Shown here: piece by piece, positions 24,998-34,758 of the stretch
Layout: each line of letters begins with the position of its first letter
Position numbering within the stretch: the first letter of the stretch is position 1
DNA from: Aphelenchoides besseyi
Lineage: Eukaryota > Nematoda > Chromadorea > Rhabditida > Aphelenchoididae
Direction of reading: 5' to 3'
Length of the DNA: 64,000 nt
Assembly (NCBI GenBank): GCA_024699855.1
Contig: JAMPIQ010000002.1
Location: 16,430,001-16,494,000, forward strand
Notes under the pieces: model-generated
What the model was told of the DNA's origin: nothing
Database searches by the model: none
The model's input: only the letters and a program-made list of their open reading frames with translations
Program-made: the position numbers and the translations under genes

Positions 24998-25577
24998 AAC
25001 GGGCGGTTTTTGTACAAACTGAGATTATTCATTGGCCTTAAATTATTCATCAGACAAACTCACTGCTTCTAATTGATCTCAACATTTCGCTCGTTTGTTG
25101 CCAGACATCAATTGAACTCGTTTACCTTCTGAATATCCGCTTTCCAAGTTTGCTTCTTGTTGCTCAGGTTCCAATAAATTTACTTTCGAATGTTTGATGG
25201 GAATCTCATGACATTTGGGTTTTAAGGACAATGGAATAGTGGAAAAGATTACTTCGACCAAACAAACAAGGTTCAGTCATCAGCCAAGCGGAGGATTTGA
25301 TCGGTCGATCGCGAACGTTTAATGTGTTACAACAACGCTAATGTTTCACCTCAACAGAAAGAAATCACGTGTTCCCACAACTCCTTTAAAAATATTGATC
25401 TCGTTTCTTCGTTCTTGTTATTGAAATCAATTTCATTTGAATGCAATACAAGATGTGAACACATTAACCAATGTATTGAACCAAAATCAGTATCATAGCC
25501 ACCGATTTGTACTCGACGAGTGCACTGGAAACCTCTTCGATTAGAACCAGTTACTCTTTCTCGCTCACTCAACCACC
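24998..25577. other. Intergenic
   Basis: 580 bases between the UNC-40 stop and the tRNA. It should contain the unc-40 3' UTR. I see no canonical AATAAA close to the stop and no other feature. Confidence 0.4.
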
Positions 25578-25649
25578 TTCCGATGTGGTCTAGTGGTTAG
25601 GATTTGTGGCTCTCACCCACAAGGCCCGGGTTCGATTCCCGGCATCGGA
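25578..25649 (+). tRNA. tRNA-Glu (anticodon CTC)
   Basis: A 72-base cloverleaf. The 7-bp acceptor stem pairs TCCGATG with CATCGGA and is followed by discriminator A. The D arm contains GGTCTAGTGGTTAGGA. The anticodon stem is TGTGG/CCACA with loop CTCTCAC and anticodon CTC at 25611-25613. The T arm is CCCGGGTTCGATTCCCGG. The A and B box promoters are intact and there is no intron. The sequence matches the eukaryotic tRNA-Glu pattern. Confidence 0.96.
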
Positions 25650-25654
25650 ATTAA

Positions 25655-25660
25655 ATTTTT
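25655..25660 (+). terminator. RNA polymerase III terminator
   Basis: A run of six T residues six bases after the tRNA 3' end, the usual Pol III stop signal. Confidence 0.75.
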
Positions 25661-25697
25661 TCGTTTAAAAGCCTTTTTATTAAACACTAACGATTAC

Positions 25698-26595
25698 TTA
25701 AAACACAGTCATCAAAAACCGATTTCCTAACATTGAACAAACATCGGTTAACTTCAGACAATTCTTTTGTTCCACCAAACAATCGCAACTATTAACAGCG
25801 GAGTGAAGAGCTTTCGGAAAAAGATTATCACATTCGTTGATTAGACGATGAATCTCATTTTCTGCAGGATAGAACGCTCGACAACTAAATTTCTCAGATT
25901 TAAAGTTGAAGCTCTTCTTTCACGTACCCATTACTCAGCAAACACTGAGCTTCGGCCTTCTTTGCACACGAAGTGAAACAGTTTTGGTAAGAACGCATTT
26001 GGATGTAGGCTCGACGTGCTCGTTTAAGACCCACATTTGGTGTATTCAGAAACTCCGAGTATGTTGAATCGACATTGTAAACAAAGGTTTGAGATGAATT
26101 CGAAAATACCGTTTCTTTTTTTTCGTTACAACTGAAGAGAAAACGTTGATTTAAGACGCTAATAGAACTTACAAGTTTGGAACTCCTTTTTGTAAGCAGT
26201 TGTTTAGAATCTCTAATTCTTGTGTTTCAACAAAGCAACTCGAGATTTCCGTGTGGTTCTTATTGAAATAGTCGAGATGTGTTTGACACTTTTTTCGGCA
26301 GAAGGCGACCTCTGCTCTGCCTAATTGCTGACAATTCTTCACTTCGGAACATTTGCACAATTGGATCTACAAATACAGATTAGAGAATACAAAATGAGTT
26401 GAAACTTACATCCTGAAGTTTACCAGTTACACTTCCGAATATCAAACTCGTATGTGCAACGTTCTTGGTATCGTGAATTAGAAGCGGAGAGATTGTGAAA
26501 TTCAACGGATTCGACTGTTGATGTCGATGAAATGGTGAGTTTGTAACAGCACTGCGCGTTATTTGAAACAACAAGAAGTTTATAACCCATTGCAT
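25698..26595 (-). CDS. Cys-rich secreted protein, CPG4-like domains
   Basis: Four minus-strand exons: 26595-26410, 26366-26173, 26131-25928, 25884-25698 (771 bases, 256 residues). The ATG at 26593-26595 gives a short signal peptide (MQWVINFLLFQITRSAV). Upstream codons in this frame are not ATG. Two cysteine clusters follow: CKCSEVKNCQQL...FCRKKCQTHL...CF...CL, then CN...NCFTSCAKKAEAQCL...CR...CDCLVEQKNC. Paired C-x3-C motifs and spaced cysteines resemble nematode CPG4-type chondroitin-proteoglycan or related secreted domains, and the gene at 16.3-17.5 kb has the same style. An extracellular matrix or eggshell-like role would be inference only. Family assignment is tentative; the exon structure is well supported. 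Confidence 0.68.
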
Positions 26596-27380
26596 TTTGA
26601 ACACACAAAAAGATTGTCGAGATGATTTTTACCAAAAACGAATTCTGCTTTGGGTGAACGTCAAGGTCAAATGAAGGAGATTGGTTGGATTAGATCTCCG
26701 ATGTCGGTTGAGTAACTTGATGGTCAAAAGAACTGGGTGACCGTACGGTTAAATTACTCATTTTGAGTTACGACATTGACAAATGTACAAAAAGCTCTTA
26801 AGACTTAGAATTCACATCCGACGACTAAATGCACTTTAAAAATTTCGCCAATTCTTAAGTCATCTATCGAACCAAACCATATCGCTGATGTAAACCATCG
26901 ATATAGGGCGCTGAAGATGAACTGTCTCTCCACGGAAACCATAAGATCAAAAACGTAATCGACATCAACGAACTGATGTAATAAAGATTTCGACCGATTT
27001 CTCATCCATTTTGCTCCGCCAAAATCCTGAAAAAAGTCATAAACAAAATTCAACTATTGGAAACTTACTTGAATTTAATCAACGATTGGGTCGTTGATTG
27101 CATTCCAAAACATGAACAGCATCTGAGCAGTGTTAAATCACTTCTCATTAACTTGAAACGCTGCTCCTCAGATAAACAGAAGAAATCGATCGATGTTAAT
27201 CGTCCATAGATTCAGTTACACAAACTGAACATACAAAACTCCCATGTTGAAAACGCGCAAATTTCGTCTTGTATTTTCTAATCGCATTGTGGGCCCCAAC
27301 GTTTAGTTGGTCGACGTTGTGGTCGGCAGTTTCTTTCTTTTCTTCTTTATTTCTCGTTTGTTTAATCATTGCGTTTTCAG
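26596..27380. other. Intergenic
   Basis: Between the Cys-rich gene (minus) and the Argonaute-like remnant (plus). A minus-strand frame at 26805-27053 has no recognisable motif. No other feature is seen. Confidence 0.4.
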
Positions 27381-28160
27381 ATGTTGCCCGAAGTAAGAGG
27401 CACAAATCCGGTGGTACGGTCAAGTGCCACCGGCCGCGCGTGGTTGCTGCCGAAACAGCCGGCGGATCGATCGAACGCATTCGAGATTCAAATGCAACCG
27501 GAAAGTGTCGTCTATCAATACGATGTTGAAATCACGAAGACCAGAGAAGGAAAACAAACGGACAAATTGCTGACGAAACAAAATGATCCATGAGTTTAAA
27601 ATATTTCGACTATTCATTTCATTGAAATTGCAGGGGAGTTTGAACTGTACAAAAGAAATGTTGTGCCGAGATCGTCGAGGGCTTGTACAAACTGATCGTT
27701 GGATTCAGTGTCGGAGTTCACTACATCTATGATGGCAAGAACACTTTCTACTCGACACAAGAGTTCGCACCGATCAACAATTGCAAAATCGTCCCTGAGC
27801 ACTTGAAAAATCGTGCCGCATTGTTCGTCCGCAATTTTGAAGTCCGAATTTCGATAAAACTGAAGGAGAAACAACCCATGATCAACTACTCAAAATTGGA
27901 CACTTTATTGGTAAAATGAAGCTGCTTGTCAAGCGGATCGTTCAGTTCGCAGGTTATTGTAGTCGGCTACGACTTAATACGTCTGTAACACGTAAGTTCA
28001 ATACATTCGGTTCACTAATAATCCTTGAGTTTCAGTGACGGTTACCAAAGAACCTCGATAGAACGATCTTCGAAACTCTCACATCAAGAATCTTCATTAC
28101 TTAGTGAAATATGCAGTCTTCTTGTCGGCCGAAACTCGGCTTTCAATCGAATGTAGGACA
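27381..28160 (+). pseudogene. Argonaute-like N-terminal region, probably a broken copy
   Basis: After a good 3' splice site (gcgttttcag) at 27371-27380 there is an exon starting MLPEVRGTNP and containing NAFEIQ and VVYQYDVEIT, which look like the N-terminal domain of Argonaute proteins (compare the family pattern of N-F followed by Y-x-Y-D-V). It runs into an in-frame TGA at 27591-27593 with no GT donor before it. Downstream, at 27657-27910, is a frame with CCAEIVEGLYKLI and YIYDGKNTFYST, typical of the N/linker region. After the next intron it ends at VIVVGYDLIRL-stop. Traces resembling the linker before PAZ (NLHYLVKYA, LLVGRNSAF) appear in shifted frames near 28.09-28.14 kb. No PAZ or PIWI region is present. 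I read this as a truncated, disabled copy; a short functional gene with unusual splicing is not excluded. Confidence 0.5.
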
Positions 28161-28636
28161 TCCAGTACGATAGCAGCCGCCAACATTAAGACGATTGAAT
28201 TGGCACTTTCATCTTTAACAGTTTGAATGTTGGACGACAACAGTCCTCTTCATCAGTCACATTTTCCGAATCAACGAACAAGTTAATGAATCACCACAAT
28301 CGAATTGGAACGCCGTTATTTGACGCTAAGCAGTCGTCGGCAAAACGTTTTTTTTTTCAAGTTAACATCTTCATGACGGACTTTCCAAGTTGAAAACCAA
28401 TTGGGGAACGCTTCTTTCGAGTGTGCAGAGATCTTTAGACCTGCCGACTGACTGCGCTCTCCGATCAAAATGTCGGCGGTTGCGAGTGAAAAGACGACCG
28501 AGCGGGAGCTCGGTTCCGAGAAAGCAGTGGGCCGAGTGCCGTGCGAAAGACGACGGCTCCTAGAGTGCGATAATGTTGGTTCTGGGAGACGAGCAATTCG
28601 AACGCCGAGTGAGCAGAGCCGACGAATCGAATGTAT
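28161..28636. other. Intergenic, CG-rich patch
   Basis: Includes a GC-rich segment at about 28.44-28.63 kb, open on both strands (63 codons plus, part of 103 codons minus), without recognisable motifs or clear splice sites. Confidence 0.35.
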
Positions 28637-29243
28637 TCAATTTGTGAATAGAAATTTATAAAACAATAAACAAAACAATGAGAATTTACAATCAAATTTG
28701 CGACATTCGTTGATTCGGTTGAATATCGCTGCTGGCGATGCTCTCTTCTGTCGAGCCACGTCCAGATGGTTGGCAACCATTTCCATTAGGTCGGTATTCT
28801 GCTTGTCTGGCGTCCAGTCGTGTTTGTGCAGCAAAAGTTGGTTGCGCGTGCTGTGTCCTTCGTCTGGGATGAAAGCATAAGTATATTCGTAATTAATGCG
28901 TTTCATCAGTTCGTCGATAGGTGTTAGATCCCGTTCGTGATAGGCGTCGTGATCAGCACGTCGGGTCTTCTGATGTTTCGCGCATAAGAGATGCGCTTCG
29001 GAAGATTTTTGTCGTACCAACTGGCAGAAGTCTATCAGCGTTGCGGTTCCATCGCACTGGTTCCGCACACATCCAGTCCTTTCCACAGGATGTTGGCAAT
29101 TACCAAGATTGTCTTGGAAAAGACAGAGGCGCTGTTGTTTACGGTCGTATTTACTGAAATCAAATCAAAACCGTTAAAAAACAAAAGCAGAAAACTTACA
29201 TGTCGAAGAAGTTTTCGAAATCCTTAATCCCGAATTTGGCCAT
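28637..29243 (-). CDS. Unrecognised small protein with Cys/His cluster
   Basis: Two minus-strand exons: 29243-29200 and 29153-28637 (561 bases, 186 residues) with a 46-base GT-AG intron in frame. It starts MAKFGIKDFENFFD. Residues about 25-85 hold C-x6-C-x7-C-x4-C-x9-C...C-x2-H, suggesting a zinc-binding or disulfide-linked module. A charged Asp/His-rich middle follows (HDAYHERDLTPIDEL). The C-terminal 20 residues are hydrophobic (FCLLFYKFLF) and might be translated 3' UTR only if the true stop were earlier, but the frame is continuous. I do not recognise a family. No signal peptide is seen, so an intracellular protein is more likely. The 5' end lies within about 100 bases of the next plus-strand gene. 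Confidence 0.5.
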
Positions 29244-29337
29244 TATCGTAGTCGTTGTTAGAAGAGGCGATATTTATAGCCAATATCACTAACAATTGAC
29301 AGTCATTCGAATCACGGCCACCGAACATTGTTGTCAG

Positions 29338-30268
29338 TTGATTTATCAAATTCGATTAAAACTTCGAGTTGAGAATTGTGGCTGTTATGTGACCTTCGAA
29401 CTGCTCACTTCCCATCCGTTTAAATTGTTCTCTGAGGCTTGCTTGTTTCGACAGGATGGAGTTGCGTGGCTTGTGATGTTCGAAGTTCCAAGTGGCGGTC
29501 CAGAAATCACAGCAAATTTGTTCATTGCACCAGGGAAAGGCGCGCTTAAGGAAGTTGATGGTTGCTATTCAATATTGAACTGTTCCAGTGGCTCGATATC
29601 AATCGGTCAATGCGCGATCAGTGGCTCTTTTCTTTCAGTTGGACAAATTTTTAAGACGGGTATTTCTGCTTTAAATCGAGTTTCCAATTGACTTTTCAGG
29701 CAGCGGCAAATCTTTCTCTTCGTTGATCGAAATTGCTGCATTTCAATACAACATGACGCAAGAAGATTCGGAAATGCCAAAACTGATGTGCACGATCTCA
29801 CTATTTACTTCGACTGATGGAAAAGTGACCACGATTGTTGGTATGAATGTTCAAAAATTGAAAACAGTCAGTTTGTTTAGTTTTCTCTGACGATTTATAT
29901 TTCACATTTGTATTTTAGGACAGTTCGGTAGATTTTGTTGAAACCAAGAAAGACAGAAAGTCGTCCAGACGTTGGATTGATTTGCGGAATCGTGGGTGGG
30001 GTTCTGCTGTAAGTTCGAGTCTTCTGCTTCTCTCACTTCTTTTCAGCATCTTGATTGCTTCGGCGTTGTTCGTTGCTGCGGGTTGCTGGGACTGCAAGAA
30101 GGTTATTTTTGAATCGTGTTCATTCTTCCAACCCACTTTCAGGACGATAAAAAGAAGGATTCGAAGGTCAAAAAAACTTTGCAAAAGAAATCGCTGGCTC
30201 AAGTCCCAATGGCAGAACCGAAAGCGTCAATGGAGTGGACTGCTCGAGACGACACAATGCGCTGCTGA
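29338..30268 (+). CDS. Unrecognised single-pass membrane protein (N-terminus unresolved)
   Basis: Exons: about 29338-29659, 29700-29866, 29919-30101, 30143-30268, in one consistent frame ending TGA at 30266-30268. The ectodomain has scattered cysteines (ENCGCYVTFE, EACLFRQ, DGCYSILNC, GQCAISG, LMCTISLF), reminiscent of CUB-like or other disulfide domains, but I cannot assign one. A basic stretch (KKDRKSSRRW) precedes a strong membrane helix (SLLLLSLLFSILIASALFVA) and a short Lys-rich cytoplasmic tail (DDKKKDSKVKK). No ATG or signal peptide was found in frame directly upstream; a further 5' exon is expected. An ATG at 29200 is in the same frame and could be joined by splicing, but it would overlap exon 1 of the minus-strand gene. 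Confidence 0.5.
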
Positions 30269-30297
30269 AGGAACTACCAGCCAATACAATCTCGATG

Positions 30298-30758
30298 CAA
30301 TGTGAGCTCGCATTCGAACATCAGCATCTGAAGATAATGTTTTCTAGAGGTGCGGACAAGGCTCGTTTGATCGCTCAAAACATGAAGAAACGCTCCGACA
30401 ATGAACATGAAAGGGCGGTCGAATCCAAGAAGCATCTCAACGTCAAGTGACTGTTAAAGCCGAGCCTTTCATCGTAGACTTGGAGGCTGAGACCAAGAAT
30501 TTGAGAGAGCAGCTTGCGGTATTGGAAAGCCAAGAAGTCAAGGACGAAGCGGCTATTGCGAAGTACAAGCAACGCAAAGCCAAATTGGACCAAGACACTC
30601 TCCGTGCCGTGAACGTTGTTGCTACCGCATCAACTCCAGCATCGGTCTTCACTGCTCGTTCGACTGTCACTGTTGTTCAAACAACTGATTTGAGGACCAC
30701 CACGAACAACATCACTAACGATTTGACGAGCAAAGAAACAACTGAGAACAAAAACTGA
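30298..30758 (+). CDS. Possible small coiled-coil protein
   Basis: An ATG at 30298, 30 bases after the previous stop, opens a frame (MQCELAFEHQHLKIMFSR). It can be joined by a GT-AG intron of about 80 bases (from 30350 to 30429) to a second frame ending at 30758. The second part has a clear heptad-like segment (DLEAETKNLREQLAVLESQ, then KYKQRKAKLDQD) and a Thr/Ser/Val-rich tail. It has no known domain. Alternatives are that both frames belong to the preceding gene through another splice form, or that only the second part is real. A promoter of its own is not apparent. Confidence 0.35.
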
Positions 30759-30972
30759 TATATGTCATTTCGTCTTATAAACGTTTGATGTGATTCAGCT
30801 TGCTTGTCTAAACAAAAGTTGTTGAAAAATTTATTCCGCCAAGTGATTATACTTGTTAAACAACGAGCTGAGGAAATGGTTGTAATAACAACAGTTCAAT
30901 CGTTGGAAAATATGTAACTAAACTTAAAATTCTAAGTTTTATCCGTATCGTTGGCTTATAGAAAACCCGAGA

Positions 30973-32270
30973 CTAAACAGGAACGTAACGTCGTTGAGCA
31001 CGACCTGCAACAAACCGTAACAGTTGATCTATTTTGAATATACGTGCTATAGACCAAAACAAGCCGGCGAAGTAATAAAAGAAGACGATTATAATTAAAA
31101 TTACGTAGCCATAAAGTTGTGGATAACGACCGGGAAGCCAGAGATTTTCGAATTGGATCGTAAACGAACGAGTGTTTGGAACGGTTTCTACGGACAAAAG
31201 CCCGATAGCCATATCGGGAACACCCATTCGATAGTTCATTGTTGGTACTTGAATCTCAACCAACGGCATTCCGGAAGTAATCGAAAACTTGAGTCCTTTC
31301 TCAGCACCAAAACGCGAAAAATTCTCGCTGCCCCGTTTCTTTACGTAAAATTCACCCTAAAATGAAAGAAAAAAATGAAATGTATCGAATCGAAACGAAC
31401 AGTATGATCGTGTGCAGAAAGAATCAGGTCCGGACGATAGCCACCAAAAGACTAAAAAGTAAAATTAAGATCCTTGTTCACACTGTCCACTCACATTATC
31501 CGTAGTTTGAATGGAACGTATAACCGGATAATGACTCATCAGTATTTTCAAGCCATCGCTCTTCGAAATCTTTTCTATCTTACTACCCGCATCGAAGAGA
31601 TTGATCTGAACAATGAAAATTTACAATAGAAAGGTCGTTAGACTAACCGTTGAAAACTCGAAAATTTTTTGTGCTGTTGGAAGAAAGAAGTTCGAGAATT
31701 GTTGAGCAAATCGAGTCTTCAGATGCTCGTAGACGGGCTCCATTTCGCCGCCAACATCATTATCGCCCGGAACAAAACAGCGCTAAAATAACGGCCACAT
31801 AGAATTTCACGTAAAAGTCACTTACATTCGTTTTGTTGTTGATTGGAAATAGTGTGTTGAATCTGTGCATGGTCCACTCGAATTCGAGGGCCGACATCTG
31901 AACACCTTCGTCGAACAAATCGCCGAGAAAAACGACATAATCGGGAGCGACTTTGTAAAAAGCGTGAGCGAATGCCCGTTGTATGTATCTGAAAAAGCAG
32001 ATTCATTTCAATAATCAAAAACTCGAGTTACCTATCCGAATCAGCTCGACTCAACCATCCGATCCATTTCTTTTCATTTCGATAGCCAATCAATTGGGGA
32101 TCGGCGACGAGAAGAAACTTCAACGTGTTCTGTTGGTTCGGAATTTTCCAGAGGATTCCTTTCGCGTACAAAGCTACGAACTCACACCACAAAACGTAGA
32201 CCACGATCACCGTCAACAAATACCACGGTCGTCGATTGCGGCGACGTGGTAGTGTTCGAAAAACGGCCAT
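30973..32270 (-). CDS. Metallophosphoesterase, MPPE1/PGAP5-like (Cdc1/Ted1 family)
   Basis: Family members are membrane metallophosphoesterases of the early secretory pathway that trim ethanolamine phosphate from GPI-anchor glycans. The ATG is at 32268-32270 (the codon before it is TTG). An N-terminal helix (WYLLTVIVVYVLWCEFVALY) is followed by the phosphoesterase motifs in order: VADPQLI, DYVVFLGDLFDEG, VPGDNDVGG, MSHYPVIRS and LILSAHDHTGEF. A second helix lies near the C-terminus (LYGYVILIIIVFFYYFAGLF), which ends RRYVPV. Two terminal helices flanking the catalytic domain fit this family. The first metal motif reads Asp-Pro-Gln where animal MPPE1 usually has Asp-x-His, and the central motif is GDND rather than GNHD. 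The gene has several short introns between 31.35 and 32.03 kb. It is divergent from the CLUAP1 gene, 658 bases away. Confidence 0.85.
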
Positions 32271-32928
32271 CAACCGTTCACATGGCCGAAAACAGAAACA
32301 TCAAAACTCGGAGTGTTCGAAGCGTTGAATTCAATTGAAGTTCGCGTAAAAGAACCAATTCGATTGTCGTCTAATCTCCCAAATCTTCAGCCAAAAACCA
32401 CAGCAAATTCGGGAAAACAAGCGACCACACGAACTACCGCCGCTGTTTGTGTGGTCGTTCGACTTGTCGCCAACAGACGTTTGCGATTAACACGAGAGCG
32501 AAACGGTTTTAAGAGTCTTTGAATAAAAACTCTTCGAAACCTCCAACACGTAAAATTTTATTCGACCGCAAAAGTTCTCGTGTTTCATCGCATAAGGAAA
32601 ATTTTTACTCACATGTTTGGGATAAAGTTTCGCTTATGCAAAAAACATTGAAAGGAAGTGTTCGTGGTTGAAATTCCCGAAGAGACGACGGAATAACACG
32701 GACGTTAATTAGTGCGCACATAAACGACAGAAGAACTTCTTGGGTTCGATTAGATAGCAAGAAAGTTGAAAAAGAAACAAGCTCATACGAACATAGAAGC
32801 CGAAAGAGTTAAAGATCGTGGGTATTCGCTGCGCTGTTTGCTGCTAATGGCAACCGCCAAAAACGGAAAAGCGCTCTTTTCCCGCTCATGAGATCGAAAT
32901 TTTTCTTGTCCATCTAGTTGCTACTAAG
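32271..32928. other. Bidirectional promoter region
   Basis: This 658-base gap separates the divergent metallophosphoesterase and CLUAP1/IFT38 starts. I looked for an X-box of ciliary genes (RFX/DAF-19) near the CLUAP1 start and did not find one I could support. No other feature is seen. Confidence 0.4.
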
Positions 32929-34513
32929 ATGTCGTATCGGGAGTTAAGAGGTTTGAGTTCGTTCTTCCAATTATGCTAATTAGTCCGCTTATTCAGATGC
33001 CATGGAGATTCTGCGCGCCACACATTATCCACGATTAGTCTCCATCGAAAATTTTCGTTTGCCGAACTTTCCGTTGATGGCCGAGATTTTGGAGTGGATG
33101 GTCAAAAAGCGAGTTTTCACGTGAATTGATGCTAATCGCCGAGCCTATTCAGGTTCGATTCGAACTATCGAATTCCGAAGAGCATTGAAACCGAAGCGGA
33201 ACGAGTTTTGTTTGTGAAAACGTGCGTCTTAGCTCTGATTCAAAAGGCTCGAGTGAAATTGAACCCAAAGAATTTATATCAGGTAAGCGAATAATTCATC
33301 GATGACATTTGCAGTTTCAGTCCGATGGTTACGCCGTTCGAGAACTCTTGCCGGTTCTGCGTTTGTTGTATCAGAATTCGAACAACGAGGAGTTGGAAGC
33401 GAGTGAGGAAAGAGCTCAACTGCAAACTCTTCGATCGCAGTTGACATCTAAGGTTTGAGTTTGCGATGTAAAACGTTACAGGTCGATGTTTCAGCGTCAA
33501 GATGTTCGATCGTGTATTCAAAATACGATGGAAATTCCGAAAACGAGTGCAACTTTGTACGATCTATTGGCCAAAGAGATTTTTGCTCGGGTTAGTGAGC
33601 AGTAAACTGACAACTAGCCATCAATAGGTTATGTTTGATTGGACGACTTTAGGAAGCTCGATTAAAAGCATTGAGTCAATCGTTGAATGCTCGTGATGTC
33701 GAACAAATTTTACGTAAAATGGTTGCCGAAACAAACGAACAACAATCGGATTTCCGGTATTTGAAACCACGGGAAAACTCATTGAACTCGTTTTACAGAG
33801 AGAAGTTGAACAGCTTGTCGAGTGATGAACAGACTTTGGATCGAAAGATTGATCAACGTCAACGAGAATACGATCAGCTACAAAAGCGTCTTGTTAAACT
33901 GCAGGTGCGTTGAATTGAATGTTTTTCGTAAGTTTGTTTTAGTCTTTGCGTCCACCGTACATGGACGAGTACGAGAATTACGAGTTGCAACTCAAAGGAC
34001 TGTATCGAGAATATGTGATACAGTTCCGTAATCTTGCATATCTTCAAGAACAACTGGAGAATATGGAAAAAGCAGAGTTGGAGCGAAGTCATGAGGCCGA
34101 ACGGAGCATGAGATTAACCGTCGAGAAGATGCGACACGAAAACGAACAAGTTCCCCCGTAAGTTCCTTAGTTTCCCTCTAAACGTCAGCATTCGATTTCA
34201 GGTTAAGCGGAGTCAACTTGGAGGAAATCAGAGAAAAAGGTGAATTAATAGAATGAACTTATGTTCATTAGTTTGTTTAGCTATCAAAGTCTATGGAAAC
34301 ATGACAGGCGCCGGATTGTCCGACGATTCGGACGACGATAATGATGTGGATGTTGATGCGATGAATATACACGAATTGGAGGATGTCGATTCGGACGATG
34401 AGGAGATTCTACTCGACGACAATCGTTCTTCGTTTGCGAAACGTCGCGAACAACAACGGCAACAGCCAACAGACGCAATGGACAAGGACACCGATTCTGA
34501 TGACAACTTTTGA
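32929..34513 (+). CDS. dyf-3: Clusterin-associated protein 1 / IFT38 (DYF-3, qilin)
   Basis: A subunit of the IFT-B complex that carries cargo into cilia; in nematodes it acts in ciliated sensory neurons. Nine exons: 32929-32950, 32997-33120, 33153-33282, 33321-33452, 33495-33590, 33653-33904, 33943-34157, 34202-34239, 34281-34513. The sum is 1242 bases, 413 residues, the same length as human CLUAP1. The start MSYRELR is the family N-terminus. The calponin-homology-like N-domain shows [22 protein letters not shown] and [12 protein letters not shown], followed by [11 protein letters not shown] long coiled coil includes [12 protein letters not shown] and [10 protein letters not shown]. The C-terminus is a very acidic tail ([12 protein letters not shown]) ending DTDSDDNF, like the vertebrate DESDNDF end. 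Each residue block matches in order, so the identification is strong. Confidence 0.95.
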
Positions 34514-34758
34514 TCACTGATACATCCAATCTTTTGTCGTAGTTTACACTCATTGGTAACATCAAAAATAACACTTGTCCTAAGTTATCTCAGTCGAATA
34601 CAACACGCGTAAGCTTGTTTACATACAATCATTATTTTTACTTGCAAATCTATTGATTGGTCTTAAGAACAATAACGATAGTCGAAATGATCGGTGACTG
34701 CTATTTGATGTAAAAATCTGGAAACTGAGTATCTTATAAACATTCCGAAAACGTTCGA

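Noticed and set aside
26593..26635. Alternative signal peptide frame MVKIISTIFLCVQ for the second Cys-rich gene
   Set aside because: It is out of frame with the cysteine clusters; the MQWV frame joins all four exons in whole codons.
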